Source: Celerinatantimonas yamalensis
GTDB taxonomy: Bacteria; Pseudomonadota; Gammaproteobacteria; Enterobacterales; Celerinatantimonadaceae
Assembly: GCF_046054155.1 (NCBI RefSeq)
Contig: NZ_JBEQCT010000001.1
Span: forward strand, 1-64,000
Direction: 5' to 3'
Length of the DNA: 64,000 nucleotides
Shown here in pieces: positions 15,453 to 23,395 of this stretch. The notes under the pieces were generated by a model that ran no database searches, was not told where the DNA came from, and saw nothing but the letters and a program-made list of their open reading frames with translations. Position 1 is the first letter of the stretch. Each line of letters opens with the position of its first letter. The position numbers and the translations under genes are program-made.

Positions 15453-16169
15453 ATGAAGGGTGATATCAAAAATAATGTTAATCACCATATAGAACATATT
15501 AAATTATCTGCTGAGTCTGGTGCCGATATAGCTGTTTTTCCTGAGTTGTCATTAACCAGCTATGAATTAGACTTAGCAGCAGAACTGGCGATAGACAGCT
15601 CAGTATCGATTGTCATTGATTTATCGAATGCAGCTATTGATAACAATGTTGTTATTGTTTCTGGCATCCCATTGGTAAGTGACTCTGATACACCCTACAT
15701 CGGTGCTTCAGTTTCATTTCCATCAGGGGAAACTAATTTTTATCGAAAACAATATCTGCACCCAGGCGAAGACAAATTTATGTCTGCTGGGTTCGAAAAT
15801 TATAGTTTTGAATTCAAGCAGAGAAAGGTGTTCTTAGGTATATGTGCTGATTTCACGAATTCACAGCATTGGCTCGATGCAAATGAAGACCACGCAGATA
15901 TTTATATATTGAGTGTTCTGATCTCTAAAAATAGTTTTGCTCATGACAGTGAGATCCTTAGATGCAAAACTATTGAACACAAATTAAACATTGTCATGAC
16001 TAACTATATTGGTGAGACGGGTGGTTGGTTATCGCATGGCAATAGTCGAGCATGGGATACTGATGGCAATGTACCTATTTCAGCAAATGATTCTGATCAA
16101 TGTATTGTTTTATGCACCATCATCGACGGTAGCATTTCAGGCAAAATCATAAATATAACAAAAAATTAA
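15453..16169 (+). CDS. Carbon-nitrogen hydrolase, N-terminus cut at an attC junction
   Basis: 238 residues of a nitrilase-superfamily protein. Catalytic Glu lies in VFPELSLTSY, Lys in FYRKQYLHPGE, and Cys in LGICADFTN. Related enzymes begin with about ten more residues (first beta strand) before the KGDIKNNVNHH segment; here that strand is replaced by the attC core TAACAAGCA. The only ATG (15453) is formed at the junction and has no Shine-Dalgarno, apart from AACAAG. It was probably created by a deletion between cassettes, and folding and expression are doubtful. It differs from the intact nitrilase at 10403. Confidence 0.7.
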   Translation: MKGDIKNNVNHHIEHIKLSAESGADIAVFPELSLTSYELDLAAELAIDSSVSIVIDLSNAAIDNNVVIVSGIPLVSDSDTPYIGASVSFPSGETNFYRKQYLHPGEDKFMSAGFENYSFEFKQRKVFLGICADFTNSQHWLDANEDHADIYILSVLISKNSFAHDSEILRCKTIEHKLNIVMTNYIGETGGWLSHGNSRAWDTDGNVPISANDSDQCIVLCTIIDGSISGKIINITKN

Positions 16170-16330
16170 TGTGAGACGGTTTTCAACCGACCCATAATTA
16201 AAAGCTATGTGACGGCATGAAATCTTCAGTATTTTTTCATTCAGTTCCGAAAGTGGCTCAATATGCTAGCCTTTCCTAAGTAGTATGTGCTTGAAACCAC
16301 TATATCTACAACGATTTAAGGAAAACAGTT
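16170..16330 (+). other. Intergenic DNA with a small hairpin
   Basis: CGGTTTTCAACCG (16177-16189) makes a short stem shortly after the stop codon. A weak attC-like pair (ATAACAAAAAATTAATG at 16156 and GACGGCATG near 16213) may be a relic. The rest, up to AAGGAAAACAGTT before the next ATG, shows nothing definite and may include a promoter for the lyase-like gene. Confidence 0.4.
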
Positions 16331-17089
16331 ATGTTTAAAGAACTGCATAGAAAGGACGAGCCTCTAATTATTTGTAATGTTTGGGATGTACCTAGTGCTT
16401 TGATCGCTGAGCGCAACGCATTTTCAGCGATTGGTACTTCTAGCGCAGCCATTGCAAAAATGATTGGAAAAGAGGACGGTGAAAATGTTCTATTCGAAGA
16501 ACTAATGTCAATTGTGAGTGCAATTTCTAAGGCTAGTCGTTTGCCTTTAACCGTCGATATTGAATCAGGTTATGGTGAAACGCCACGAATCATTGCTAAG
16601 AACATTATTGAACTTGTTCAAGTCGGCGTAGTTGGCGTTAACATAGAAGACAGCATAGTAGTCCAAGGAAAGAGGCAGCTATGTGATAGTACAGCGTTCT
16701 CCAAAATGCTTAAATCAGTTAGAGCTTTATTGAGTGAGGCTGGTGTTGAAGTTTTCATTAATGTGAGGAGTGACGCCTACTTACTTAGTGTTAACTGTGC
16801 TCTTGAAGTTAGCCTTGCGAGAATTGAAAAGTATCAACAATCAGGTGCTGATGGCATTTTCCTGCCGTGCATTAAAGAGCCTGACGATATAAAAGTTGTT
16901 ACTGCTAGCACAGCCCTGCCCATAAATGTTATGTGTGTACCAGACCTTCCTGATTTTGTTGTACTTAAAAAACTAGGTGTAAAACGTATAAGCATGGGTA
17001 ATTTTGTTCATGAAGCAATACTGGCGTCATTGTCTTCTGTTTTGACGTCCGTAGTTAAAGAACAATCGTTTAAACAATTGTTTGTTTAA
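16331..17089 (+). CDS. Isocitrate lyase/PEP mutase superfamily protein, cassette
   Basis: 252 residues of the ICL/PEPM TIM-barrel superfamily. NVWDVPSALIAERNAFSAIGTSS is at the N-terminus, TVDIESGYG near residue 70 holds the metal-binding Asp/Glu, and GVNIEDS near 103 is conserved. NVRSDAY and ADGIFLPC complete the active-site strands. The ICL signature Cys loop (KKCGH) is absent, so it is more like oxaloacetate/2-methylisocitrate-type or phosphonate C-C lyases. AAGGAAAACAG precedes the ATG. It is followed by an attC core split by IS110 copy B. Confidence 0.8.
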   Translation: MFKELHRKDEPLIICNVWDVPSALIAERNAFSAIGTSSAAIAKMIGKEDGENVLFEELMSIVSAISKASRLPLTVDIESGYGETPRIIAKNIIELVQVGVVGVNIEDSIVVQGKRQLCDSTAFSKMLKSVRALLSEAGVEVFINVRSDAYLLSVNCALEVSLARIEKYQQSGADGIFLPCIKEPDDIKVVTASTALPINVMCVPDLPDFVVLKKLGVKRISMGNFVHEAILASLSSVLTSVVKEQSFKQLFV

Positions 17090-17114
17090 AGTTGGATGGC
17101 GGTACGAGCAGTCA

Positions 17115-17122
17115 CATAACAA
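17115..17122 (+). other. attC left core, interrupted by IS110 copy B
   Basis: CATAACAA directly before the left end of copy B. Joined to 18193-18267 it gives a complete attC reading CATAACAA-GTCGTTCAAG. Confidence 0.8.
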
Positions 17123-17141
17123 GAGACTCTGGCATCAATAG

Positions 17142-17989
17142 TTAATTTTTAGCCGTGTTTACATCCCACATAACACCGTCTTTAAGCATGAAATTTAGTA
17201 TGACTACCATCTTTCTGACGCAGGCAATAAAGGCGACTTTTTTGGGTTTTCTGGCCTCAAGAAGTCGCTGATAAGTGGCTTTAAAAACGGGGCTACTTTG
17301 AATTGCGGACATCATCGCCATGAATAAAACGGTTCGAACTTGATGACGTCCATCTTGGATAATTCGTTTGTCTTTATATCGGCCACTCGCTTTTGTCATG
17401 GGAGCGACTCCGATAAGTGAAGCTGCTTGCTCATTGGTGATGTACCCTAATTCAGGTACGTTACTGGTGATGGAAGCCGCAGCAATTTTTCCAATGCCAA
17501 GCATGCTTTGAAGAATGTCATTTTTCGCAGAGTATTTAGGGCATTTACTGATAAGTTTAATGATTAGATTTTCGCCTTTTTGTATTTGATTTTTTAGAGC
17601 TGTTAATATAGGTTTAATCGAAGAAGTAATGGACTCGGGTCAGATTTTAAGTCGATTCTTTTCCATCGTTTGCATGGCTAATAACTGATTTCGACGAGCT
17701 ACTAAGTCACTCATCAGTCGAATTTTTACAGGCTTTAGTTGAGTCCGTTTGGGTTGGATAGCTTCTTAAAAATGAGCAATGAGCGGGGTATCAAGTTGGC
17801 TAGTGGCTTCGATAACGACCCGTTGAGGGGCATGTTTTTTGATGGTTGTGATGGCTTTTGAGATCCCAACTTTATTCCTGGGAACAGAAAAATAAATGTC
17901 GAGTGGACGGATATAAATTCTAGCTGCGATTTACCGGTATCAACGCCGACACGAATGTTTTGAAGTGTGTTTGTGTTCCTAATAAGCAT
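17142..17989 (-). pseudogene. IS110-family transposase, broken
   Basis: The C-terminal 120 codons (17142-17504) are open and show the Transposase_20 domain with the Ser-bearing APMTKASGRYKDKRIIQ segment and the long terminal helix region ending KMVVILNFMLKDG. The N-terminal part begins at 17989 with GVDTGKSQLEF. It is frameshifted and lacks the segment between the VIEAT-like Glu and the later Asp pair. Inactive without help from an intact copy. Confidence 0.85.
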
Positions 17990-18004
17990 AACTTATGTTT
18001 GCAA

Positions 18005-18170
18005 AATGTGGGTTCGAGACCCAGAAGACTATTCAGTGTGTTGCTTGGAGTCCTATGTAGTGTGTTCTTACTTGTTACCGGTCTCCTGATAGAGGAGCTA
18101 ACGTTCAATCGAACTGCCACATAGAAAACGTTCGTTGCAGCGAAAGCTTGGGTCTCACTTTACCCTAAAT
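18005..18170 (-). ncRNA. Candidate IS110 bridge RNA, copy B
   Basis: It has the same layout as copy A: an outer GAGACCC/GGGTCTC stem and a GAAAGC/GTTGCAGC hairpin region (CGTTCGTTGCAGCGAA). The central stem is CTATGTAG (18053-18060) against CACATAG (18118-18124), with one wobble. The loop strands on the minus strand read ATTGAACGTT and CGGTAACAAG. The element sits at a site reading TAACAA|GTCGTTCAAG, so TAACAAG matches the left half and the complement of TTGAACG matches the right half (CGTTCAA) exactly. Confidence 0.6.
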
Positions 18171-18192
18171 TTGTTACTTATTATCCATACAA

Positions 18193-18267
18193 GTCGTTCA
18201 AGTTTGTTCTGGCCCTTTGGGCCTCCATTGGACGTGCTTACGCATGCCGCTTGACTCTGCGTTAAGC
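18193..18267 (+). other. attC right part, interrupted by IS110 copy B
   Basis: GTCGTTCAAGTTTG at the left, TGGCCCTTTGGGCC palindromic tip, and GACTCTGCGTTAAG at the right. It completes the core at 17115. Confidence 0.75.
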
Positions 18268-18300
18268 CTCTCCTATAAATTTGACTCGGAGTTTTATTAA

Positions 18301-18861
18301 ATGGGAAAGAAATTTGCGGAATTGTCAGGTAAACATATTGAGTTTATTGGAGAACAAAAAATTTACTTTGTAGGTACTGCTGCCGAGACCGGTAGTGTTA
18401 ACTTATCACCGAAAGGTGGCGATTCTTTACGCGTAATTAATCCTACGAAAATTGCGTGGCTAAACTTGACCGGCAGTGGAAATGAATCAGCCTCTCATAT
18501 ACTGAAAAATACTCGTATGACGTTAATGTTTTGTGCATTTGAAGGCTCCCCGTTAATTCTGAGAACTTATGGAGAGGCTAAAATGCTACATAACAAAGAT
18601 CCTGAATGGGAGGTTTATTCTAAACTTTTTCCAGCAAGTGTCGCTGCTCGTCAGATTTTTATTTTGGATATAAACGTAGTTCAAGCTTCATGTGGTATGT
18701 CAGTGCCTTACTATAAATTCGAAGGTGACCGTGAAGATTTAGCTAAATGGTCGGAACGACAGGGACATGAAGGCATCGAGAAGTATTGGCTCAAAAAAAA
18801 CCAGAAAAGTATCGATGGATTTGAAACAGAAATCGTCGAACGAGCAGGCTTAACAAGTTAA
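18301..18861 (+). CDS. Pyridoxamine 5'-phosphate oxidase-fold (split-barrel FMN) protein, cassette
   Basis: 186 residues. The N-terminal HIEFIGEQKIYFVGTAAETGSVNLSPKGGDSLRV pattern is typical of the Putative_PNPOx family, followed by WLNLTGSGNESASHI and TRMTLMFCAF. The split barrel would bind FMN, F420 or heme; the sequence does not say which. C-terminal MSVPYYKF is a conserved tail motif of this subgroup. ACTCGGAGTTTTATTAA gives the Shine-Dalgarno. The cassette is intact and follows the IS-split attC. Confidence 0.85.
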   Translation: MGKKFAELSGKHIEFIGEQKIYFVGTAAETGSVNLSPKGGDSLRVINPTKIAWLNLTGSGNESASHILKNTRMTLMFCAFEGSPLILRTYGEAKMLHNKDPEWEVYSKLFPASVAARQIFILDINVVQASCGMSVPYYKFEGDREDLAKWSERQGHEGIEKYWLKKNQKSIDGFETEIVERAGLTS

Positions 18862-18943
18862 TAAACAAGGATAAAATGCAGTTGGCTATTTTCGTTCCTC
18901 ACATTTTAGCTAACAATATTTTACCTGTTATTAAGACGTTAGG
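18859..18943 (+). other. attC site
   Basis: TAATAAACAAGG at the left overlapping the stop, GACGTTAGG at the right, arms around GCAGTTGGCTATTTTCG. A second TAACAAG sits at 18851 inside the gene end. Confidence 0.6.
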
Positions 18944-18980
18944 TTTCAGTGGTGTTTGTATATTCTACTTTAGGTTGAAA

Positions 18981-19529
18981 ATGGAAATATTACTAATCAG
19001 GCATGGGAAACCCACTGGAGCAATCAATCCAAGATTAACGGCATCAGGTTTTGCTAATTGGGTTCGAAATTATAATCGATCTAAAGTTGATCCTAAAAGT
19101 TTGCCACCGAAGCATCTTAGATGCTCATTAGATTCACATTTTATTGTAGCCAGTGATTTAGCCCGTTCCATAGATTCAGTATATTTGTGTTTAAATCGGG
19201 AACCTGATTTAAAATTGAAACACTTACGAGAAGTGAATATTCCTCGATATAAATTGCCATTTGTATTCAAAGCTTATACGTGGCTTATTATTAGTCACAT
19301 TTTTTGGTTGGTAGGTTTTAGCGGGAAAGTTGAATCATTCAAAGCAGCAAAAATTAGAGCAAGGATCTCGGCAGAGCAGTTGCAAGAGTTGGCAATCAAG
19401 CATGGAAAAGTAGCATTTTTTGGTCATGGTATGTTAAATAAATACATAGCTAAAGAGTTAAATAAACTTGGTTGGGATGGTTCTCCCCAAGGTAAAAAAT
19501 ACTGGAGCACCATAAAATTAAAAACCTAA
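18981..19529 (+). CDS. Histidine phosphatase family protein, cassette
   Basis: 182 residues from the ATG at 18981. The catalytic RHG signature is at the N-terminus (LLIRHGKP), FIVASDLARSIDS carries the second Arg, and VAFFGHGMLNKYIA carries the C-terminal catalytic His. The upstream in-frame ATG at 18876 reads through the attC and is rejected. A hydrophobic YTWLIISHIFWLVGF segment near residue 105 is unusual for a phosphatase of this family and may contact membrane or a lipid substrate. The stop codon opens a truncated attC. Confidence 0.8.
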   Translation: MEILLIRHGKPTGAINPRLTASGFANWVRNYNRSKVDPKSLPPKHLRCSLDSHFIVASDLARSIDSVYLCLNREPDLKLKHLREVNIPRYKLPFVFKAYTWLIISHIFWLVGFSGKVESFKAAKIRARISAEQLQELAIKHGKVAFFGHGMLNKYIAKELNKLGWDGSPQGKKYWSTIKLKT

Positions 19530-19560
19530 CAAATGGCTGCACACGGCCTCGATGCAGCCC
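19527..19560 (+). other. Truncated attC site
   Basis: TAACAAATGGCTGCA and TGCAGCCCCAT make the outer arms of an attC only about 34 bp long. The GTTAG right core is missing and the next start codon follows at once. Confidence 0.5.
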
Positions 19561-19561
19561 C

Positions 19562-20113
19562 ATGAACAGTAATCATTTTCAAGGTAAATACGAAGTCGAG
19601 CTAAAGTATCGCCTTAATTCAAAATCAGAGTTTTTGGAAACCTTGGGGCTTATGCCTCATGAAGTTATGCTCGAAGAAAACATGGAATGTGATTGGTACT
19701 TTGATTTTCCTGACAAAGCACTACAGGCCCAGAATAAAAGTCTTTGCATTCGTACAATGGAACCTTCAGGTATCAAGTTGTGGATTGTAAAAGGCCCTGA
19801 ATCCGACCGATGTGAGGCTACCAATATCACGGATGCTTATAACGCGCGAAGTATGTTAGAAACAATGGGATATGAAGTCGTATTAAAAGCTAAGAAAACC
19901 CGCAGTATATACTTCCTCGGAGAGTTCCATATCACGGTTGATTCTTTAGCTGGTATTGGTGAATTTGCCGAATTCGCCATCATGACAGATGATGAATCTA
20001 TGTTACCAACGTATAAAATTGAACTGGAAGCGTTAGCGAGTAAGTTTGGGTTAAATCATTTAGTATTACAGACGAAGTCGTACAAACAAATGTTCATGGA
20101 AAACGGTGCATAA
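19562..20113 (+). CDS. CYTH-domain protein (class IV adenylate cyclase/thiamine-triphosphatase-like), cassette
   Basis: 183 residues. The N-terminal YEVELKYRL contains the ExExK metal/triphosphate motif (Glu-Val-Glu-Leu-Lys). Basic and acidic residues of the tunnel follow in SLCIRTMEP, KLWIVKGPE, KAKKTRSIYF and EFAEFAIM. The length is that of CyaB-type class IV cyclases. Members cleave or cyclise triphosphates (ATP, thiamine-PPP, inorganic PPPi). No good Shine-Dalgarno is present because the truncated attC abuts the ATG, so expression may depend on upstream translation. Confidence 0.8.
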   Translation: MNSNHFQGKYEVELKYRLNSKSEFLETLGLMPHEVMLEENMECDWYFDFPDKALQAQNKSLCIRTMEPSGIKLWIVKGPESDRCEATNITDAYNARSMLETMGYEVVLKAKKTRSIYFLGEFHITVDSLAGIGEFAEFAIMTDDESMLPTYKIELEALASKFGLNHLVLQTKSYKQMFMENGA

Positions 20114-20139
20114 GAAGTCTATCTGGTGCAGATCAGTAT

Positions 20140-20692
20140 GGAATAATACTGAAGTGAGAATGTAGGGTCACAAAGATTATCCTTTAACAGAAAATGGTAA
20201 ATTGCAGGTATCTTGAGTATGTGAAGAAATCAATCATATTGACATAGCCTATTTAAGCCCAAGTTCAATGGCCTTTGATACAGCTAAATAATCCTTCAGG
20301 ACGAAGAAAAACAAATAATCACGCTTCATGAATTAAAAGAAATAAATTTAGGTATTTGGGAAGGAAGATCAAAACAAGCAATAGATAGGAATTATCCAGA
20401 AGAACAAAAACTATTTTGGACAAAATCCTCATAATTTTCGATTGAAAGCGGAGAAACATTTACTGACTTTCAGCGGAGGTCTGATCGAGCGTTTGACTCC
20501 ATATTAGAGAATGAAAAAGAAAAACAAGTGGTTGTGGTTACTCATGCAGCTACCATTACGGTACTATTTGCCTATATTGAGCAAAGACCGATTGATAAAA
20601 TATGGAATCCCCCATATGTTGGGAATGGTTCATACAGTATTATAGAGCATTCCCCTATTGGTGGATTAAAAATTCGTTCATATCGTGGATAA
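20140..20692 (+). pseudogene. Histidine phosphatase (phosphoglycerate-mutase-like) pseudogene
   Basis: Translated fragments in shifting frames spell a second histidine-phosphatase gene: GHKDYPLTENGKLQV, HIDIAYLSPSSMAFDTA, LKEINLGIWEGRSKQAI, SGETFTDFQRRSDRAF and VVVVTHAATITVLFAY. Several stops (near 20213 and 20433) and at least one frameshift interrupt it, and the RHG start is gone. It belongs to the CobC/GpmB-like group and is unrelated at the sequence level to the cassette at 18981. Confidence 0.75.
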
Positions 20693-20709
20693 TCCATTTG
20701 GTAGAAAAG

Positions 20710-20743
20710 ATAACAAATGCATGCACCGGAGGATCGCATTATG
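20710..20743 (+). other. attC site (very short)
   Basis: ATAACAAATGCATGCACCGG and ATCGCATTATG separated by only a few bases. This site type recurs at 25347. The next start codon overlaps its end. Confidence 0.5.
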
Positions 20744-21145
20744 AGTTTTACTTACAGAGGGAGTTGTTTATGTGGTCAAGTCACTTTTGAAGTCTCAGGT
20801 TTCAAAGAACATATCGCAAATTGCCACTGTGCAATGTGCCGGAAATTTCATGGTGCTGCTTTTGGCACGCTATCTCAGGTAAAAAATTTAACTTGGCTAT
20901 CAGGTCAAGAATTACTCAAGGACTATGTTGCGCCCAATGGAACGATCCGAACATTTTGTTCTCATTGTGGTTCAAGTATCGGATTTCGCAGTAAAGGTAA
21001 TTTCTTACCGGAAATTGAGTTGTCATTGGCATTGTTTGACGAAGATATTCCGATAAAAATCGACGCACATATTTATACAGATTACCAAAGTAACTGGTAT
21101 GAAATAACTGATGCTCTGCCACAATACAAAGAAGGTTGGGAGTAA
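20741..21145 (+). CDS. GFA (CENP-V/Mss4-like) zinc protein, cassette
   Basis: 134 residues from the ATG at 20741 with CCGGAGGATCG upstream. Zinc ligands are in order: CLCG at 9-12, NCHCAMC at about 27-33, and FCSHCG near 73. This matches glutathione-dependent formaldehyde-activating-family proteins. RGSCLCGQVTFEVSG is the standard opening and SNWYEITDALPQY the usual C-terminal signature. The family binds zinc and in some members glutathione; true formaldehyde activity is disputed. It is intact and lies in the array direction. Confidence 0.85.
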   Translation: MSFTYRGSCLCGQVTFEVSGFKEHIANCHCAMCRKFHGAAFGTLSQVKNLTWLSGQELLKDYVAPNGTIRTFCSHCGSSIGFRSKGNFLPEIELSLALFDEDIPIKIDAHIYTDYQSNWYEITDALPQYKEGWE

Positions 21146-21339
21146 AAATTGGCTACATTACAATGTGCTCCAATTGACCTTGTGCTGTCACGAATTTTGG
21201 TATCCCAAATTAACGCGAGTATTCAGCAACTGAACTCTGCGCTAATGCCTGCTTTGAAGTATCTTGAGACGGTTACTAAGCAAGTGGTGAACGGCAGGAA
21301 TGGCACCAATCTGCCCTATAGCGACTAGCTGGTTCGATC

Positions 21340-21464
21340 GACAGCGGATCATCGATTTAGCTAATGCAAAGTTGATTGATTTTCAAAACTACGTCAAAGA
21401 GCTTGAAATAGAGCGAGGTTTTTCGGACCAACGAGTAAAGGATAAGTGCTTACTTCTTGGTGAA
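21340..21464 (+). pseudogene. MazG-like pyrophosphohydrolase fragment
   Basis: The frame from about 21340 reads LIDFQNYVKELEIERGFSDQ followed by KDKCLLLGEQ, the start of a MazG-like nucleotide pyrophosphohydrolase up to the metal-binding EExGE helix. It is cut there by the ISAs1 element beginning at 21465. Nothing recognisable of the remainder lies beyond the IS. The 190 bp before it (21146-21339) contain an ACGAATTTTGGTATCCCAAA stretch, which also occurs at about 8870 in slightly different form, but no gene. Confidence 0.6.
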
Positions 21465-22658
21465 CAGGGCGGGATCGGACTTTGTTAGCGAATATGATCT
21501 AATATCGGAAAGCCCTCATTCATTCAGCCATTTTGAACCTAATAGAACATCTATCCGTAGTCAAAGATACTCGCTCAGACATTAATCAAAAACATGACCT
21601 TATCGACGCCATGTTCCTCGTTATCAGCGCCATTGCATCGGGGTGTGAAGGTTGGCAAGATATTGAACTATATGGCGAAGAAAAACTCGACTGGTTGAGA
21701 AAGTATCGTCCATTTGAAAATGGTATTCCGCGTCGACATACCATCGCACGCATCCTGCGTTCAGTCGTTGCTGAGTCGTTACTTGAAGCGTTGGCTTGTT
21801 GGATTAACGAACAAAGAACTAGCCAAAATAAGCCTGTCATCGCATTTGATGGAAAAGTCCTACGTGGCTCGTACCGAAATGACAGCAAAACAGCGTTACA
21901 GCTGGTGACCGCTTATGACACTGAGCGTGGTCTCGTTTTAAGCCAGAAGCCGACAGCGACTAAAAATGGTGAGATCAATGTTGTGCGCCAACTGATTGAT
22001 GTTATTCATGTAAAGGGCAGTATCATTACTATTGATGCGCTGCATTGTCAGCGAGAAACCCTCGATAAAATTGCAGAGAAAAAGGCCCATGTTGTGGTCC
22101 AAGTGAAACACAACCAACCGAAACTCAGAAAAGCGGTTGTGGAGAAATTTCAAGCCGTTTTCGACGCCGGAAAAGAAAAAATCGTTACTGAAATCAAAGA
22201 AAAACATCATGGTCGCCAGAAGAACGATATGTATTTCAGTTAAAAGCAAAACTACCCGAAGAACTTGCTCAAAAATGGCCGACGATACGAAGTATTATTG
22301 CCGTAGAGCGCCATCGAAGTATCAATGGAAAAGGCAGTGTAGATACTTCGTATTACGTCAGTTCGATGTCGCCTACCCATAAGTTGCTTGGTCACTCTAT
22401 CCGCCAACATTGGCGGATAGAAAATAGTCAGCACTATGTATTAGAGGTTGTCTTTAAAGAAGATAGCTCAAGAATAACGCTGGATGGCGCGGTAGAAAAT
22501 ATCGCTTTGTTTAGGCGGTTCGTGATGAACATGCTCAAGCAGAGCGGCTGTGGAGCACCAAGCCAGAAGAGTAAACTCAAAAAAGCGGGTTGGAGCGATG
22601 ACTATCGGGCACGGGTATTCTTTGGGTTATAAATTGAACAAAGTATGCTCGCCCCCTG
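21465..22658 (+). mobile_element. ISAs1-family insertion sequence
   Basis: A 1194-bp element. The left end CAGGGCGGGATCGGACTTTG and the right end (read inward) CAGGGGGCGAGCATACTTTG form imperfect terminal inverted repeats of ISAs1 type. No target duplication is visible, so flanking DNA has probably been lost. It separates a MazG-like fragment from the right end of an attC. Confidence 0.8.
21533..22632 (+). pseudogene. ISAs1-family transposase, frameshifted
   Basis: The frame from TTG 21533 covers the N-terminal two-thirds: the DDE_Tnp_1-associated region with ASGCEGWQDIELYG, and the first Asp in VIAFDGKVLRGS. The second Asp lies in IITIDALHCQ. One base is missing near 22217 (HHGR then Glu-Glu-Arg-Tyr). 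From there the other frame continues through WRIENSQHYVLEVVFKED (the catalytic Glu) to a stop at 22632. A single 1-nt deletion is the only visible defect, so the inactivation is recent. Confidence 0.85.
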
Positions 22659-22710
22659 AACCGCTGTGGGCCTTGAACTCGTTCACGTCCCAAATTTTGG
22701 CGTTATAGAT
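22659..22710 (+). other. attC right part beyond ISAs1
   Basis: CTGTGGGCCTTGAACTCG and AAATTTTGGCGTTATAG resemble the right arm of an attC. The left part was lost on ISAs1 insertion or later deletion. Confidence 0.5.
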
Positions 22711-22723
22711 CAAGAGGAAATCC

Positions 22724-22999
22724 ATGTCAAAAGTGATATTAAAAGGCTTTATCCTAGTTCCGGAGCAGGATCGGGAAGTTGTAAAAAGTGAGTTAATTAA
22801 CCATAAACGGTTAACTCTACAAGAGCAGGGTTGCATTACGTTCAGTGTTACCAAAAACTTAAATAACCCTCTCCGTTTTGATGTTTTTGAAGAGTTTGTT
22901 GATAAAGCAGCTTTCGAGGAACATCAACAAAGGGTAAAAAACTCTTACTGGGGTAAAGTTACGGCAAACGTTGAACGTTATTATGAAATCTTTGAGTAA
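22724..22999 (+). CDS. Antibiotic biosynthesis monooxygenase (ABM)-fold quinol monooxygenase-like, cassette
   Basis: A 91-residue single ABM (dimeric alpha-beta barrel) domain. ILKGFILVPEQDREVVKSEL is at the start, EQGCITFSVTKN near residue 37, and FDVFEEFVDKAAFEEHQQ follows as in YgiN-like proteins. AAGAGGAAATCC precedes the ATG. These small proteins act as cofactor-free quinol oxygenases or heme-degrading dimers. The cassette is intact. Like the HAD cassette it is followed by the repeated ORF-less segment instead of its own attC. Confidence 0.8.
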   Translation: MSKVILKGFILVPEQDREVVKSELINHKRLTLQEQGCITFSVTKNLNNPLRFDVFEEFVDKAAFEEHQQRVKNSYWGKVTANVERYYEIFE

Positions 23000-23011
23000 A
23001 CGCATAAAAAA

Positions 23012-23379
23012 GTTATAGACTCAAGGTAATTCAATCTGCGGTAACTAAAATTTGTATTTTTCAAATTGGTTCGCTGAGTGTTCGTTGTAGCTCACTCAAA
23101 TCAAAAAGCCAATAATCTCGCAGTGGCCGTGCGTGTATCACCATTGGCAGATTGCCTTTTTAAGTGATTGGGCCATCGTTCTTTCGGTTCGTTGTTTAAT
23201 ATAAACTTGAGGGCTAACTCGATTCATCAGAAAGTTAGCAAGTTTTCACATGGCTCGTCAGCTTTCGAGCACCATCTAAAGCTGGGTTAGAGTTAACAAA
23301 AATCTCAACACCGATTGCGGTTAATGTACTTGGCTTCGCCATTTTAGCGCAACGGTGCTGCCCATTAGCTGAGTGTTAG
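23012..23379 (+). repeat. ORF-less cassette, copy 2 (repeat of 13885-14286)
   Basis: Starts GTTATAGACTCAAGG and ends in the attC at 23292-23379. It is collinear with copy 1 but with many substitutions and small indels, so the duplication is old. No reading frame is preserved between the two copies, which argues for a non-coding role or a simple relic. Confidence 0.65.
23292..23379 (+). other. attC site
   Basis: GTTAACAAAAATCTCAACACCG at the left, CGGTGCTGCCCATTAGCTGAGTGTTAG at the right. The arms CACCGATTGCG and CGCAACGGTG pair. Confidence 0.75.
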
Positions 23380-23395
23380 TTTTCAAGGGGGAACA

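Larger units (their letters stand above)
17123..18192 (-). mobile_element. IS110-family element, copy B, inside attC
   Basis: A 1070-bp element with both ends visible. The left end is GAGACTCTGGCATCAATAG, and the right end is TTATTATCCATACAA. The same two ends bound copy C. CAA(G) is present at both junctions, as for an IS110 core, and there is no target duplication beyond it. Compared with copy A, about 105 bp of the transposase gene (around 17765) are deleted. The upstream structured non-coding segment is intact. Confidence 0.85.
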
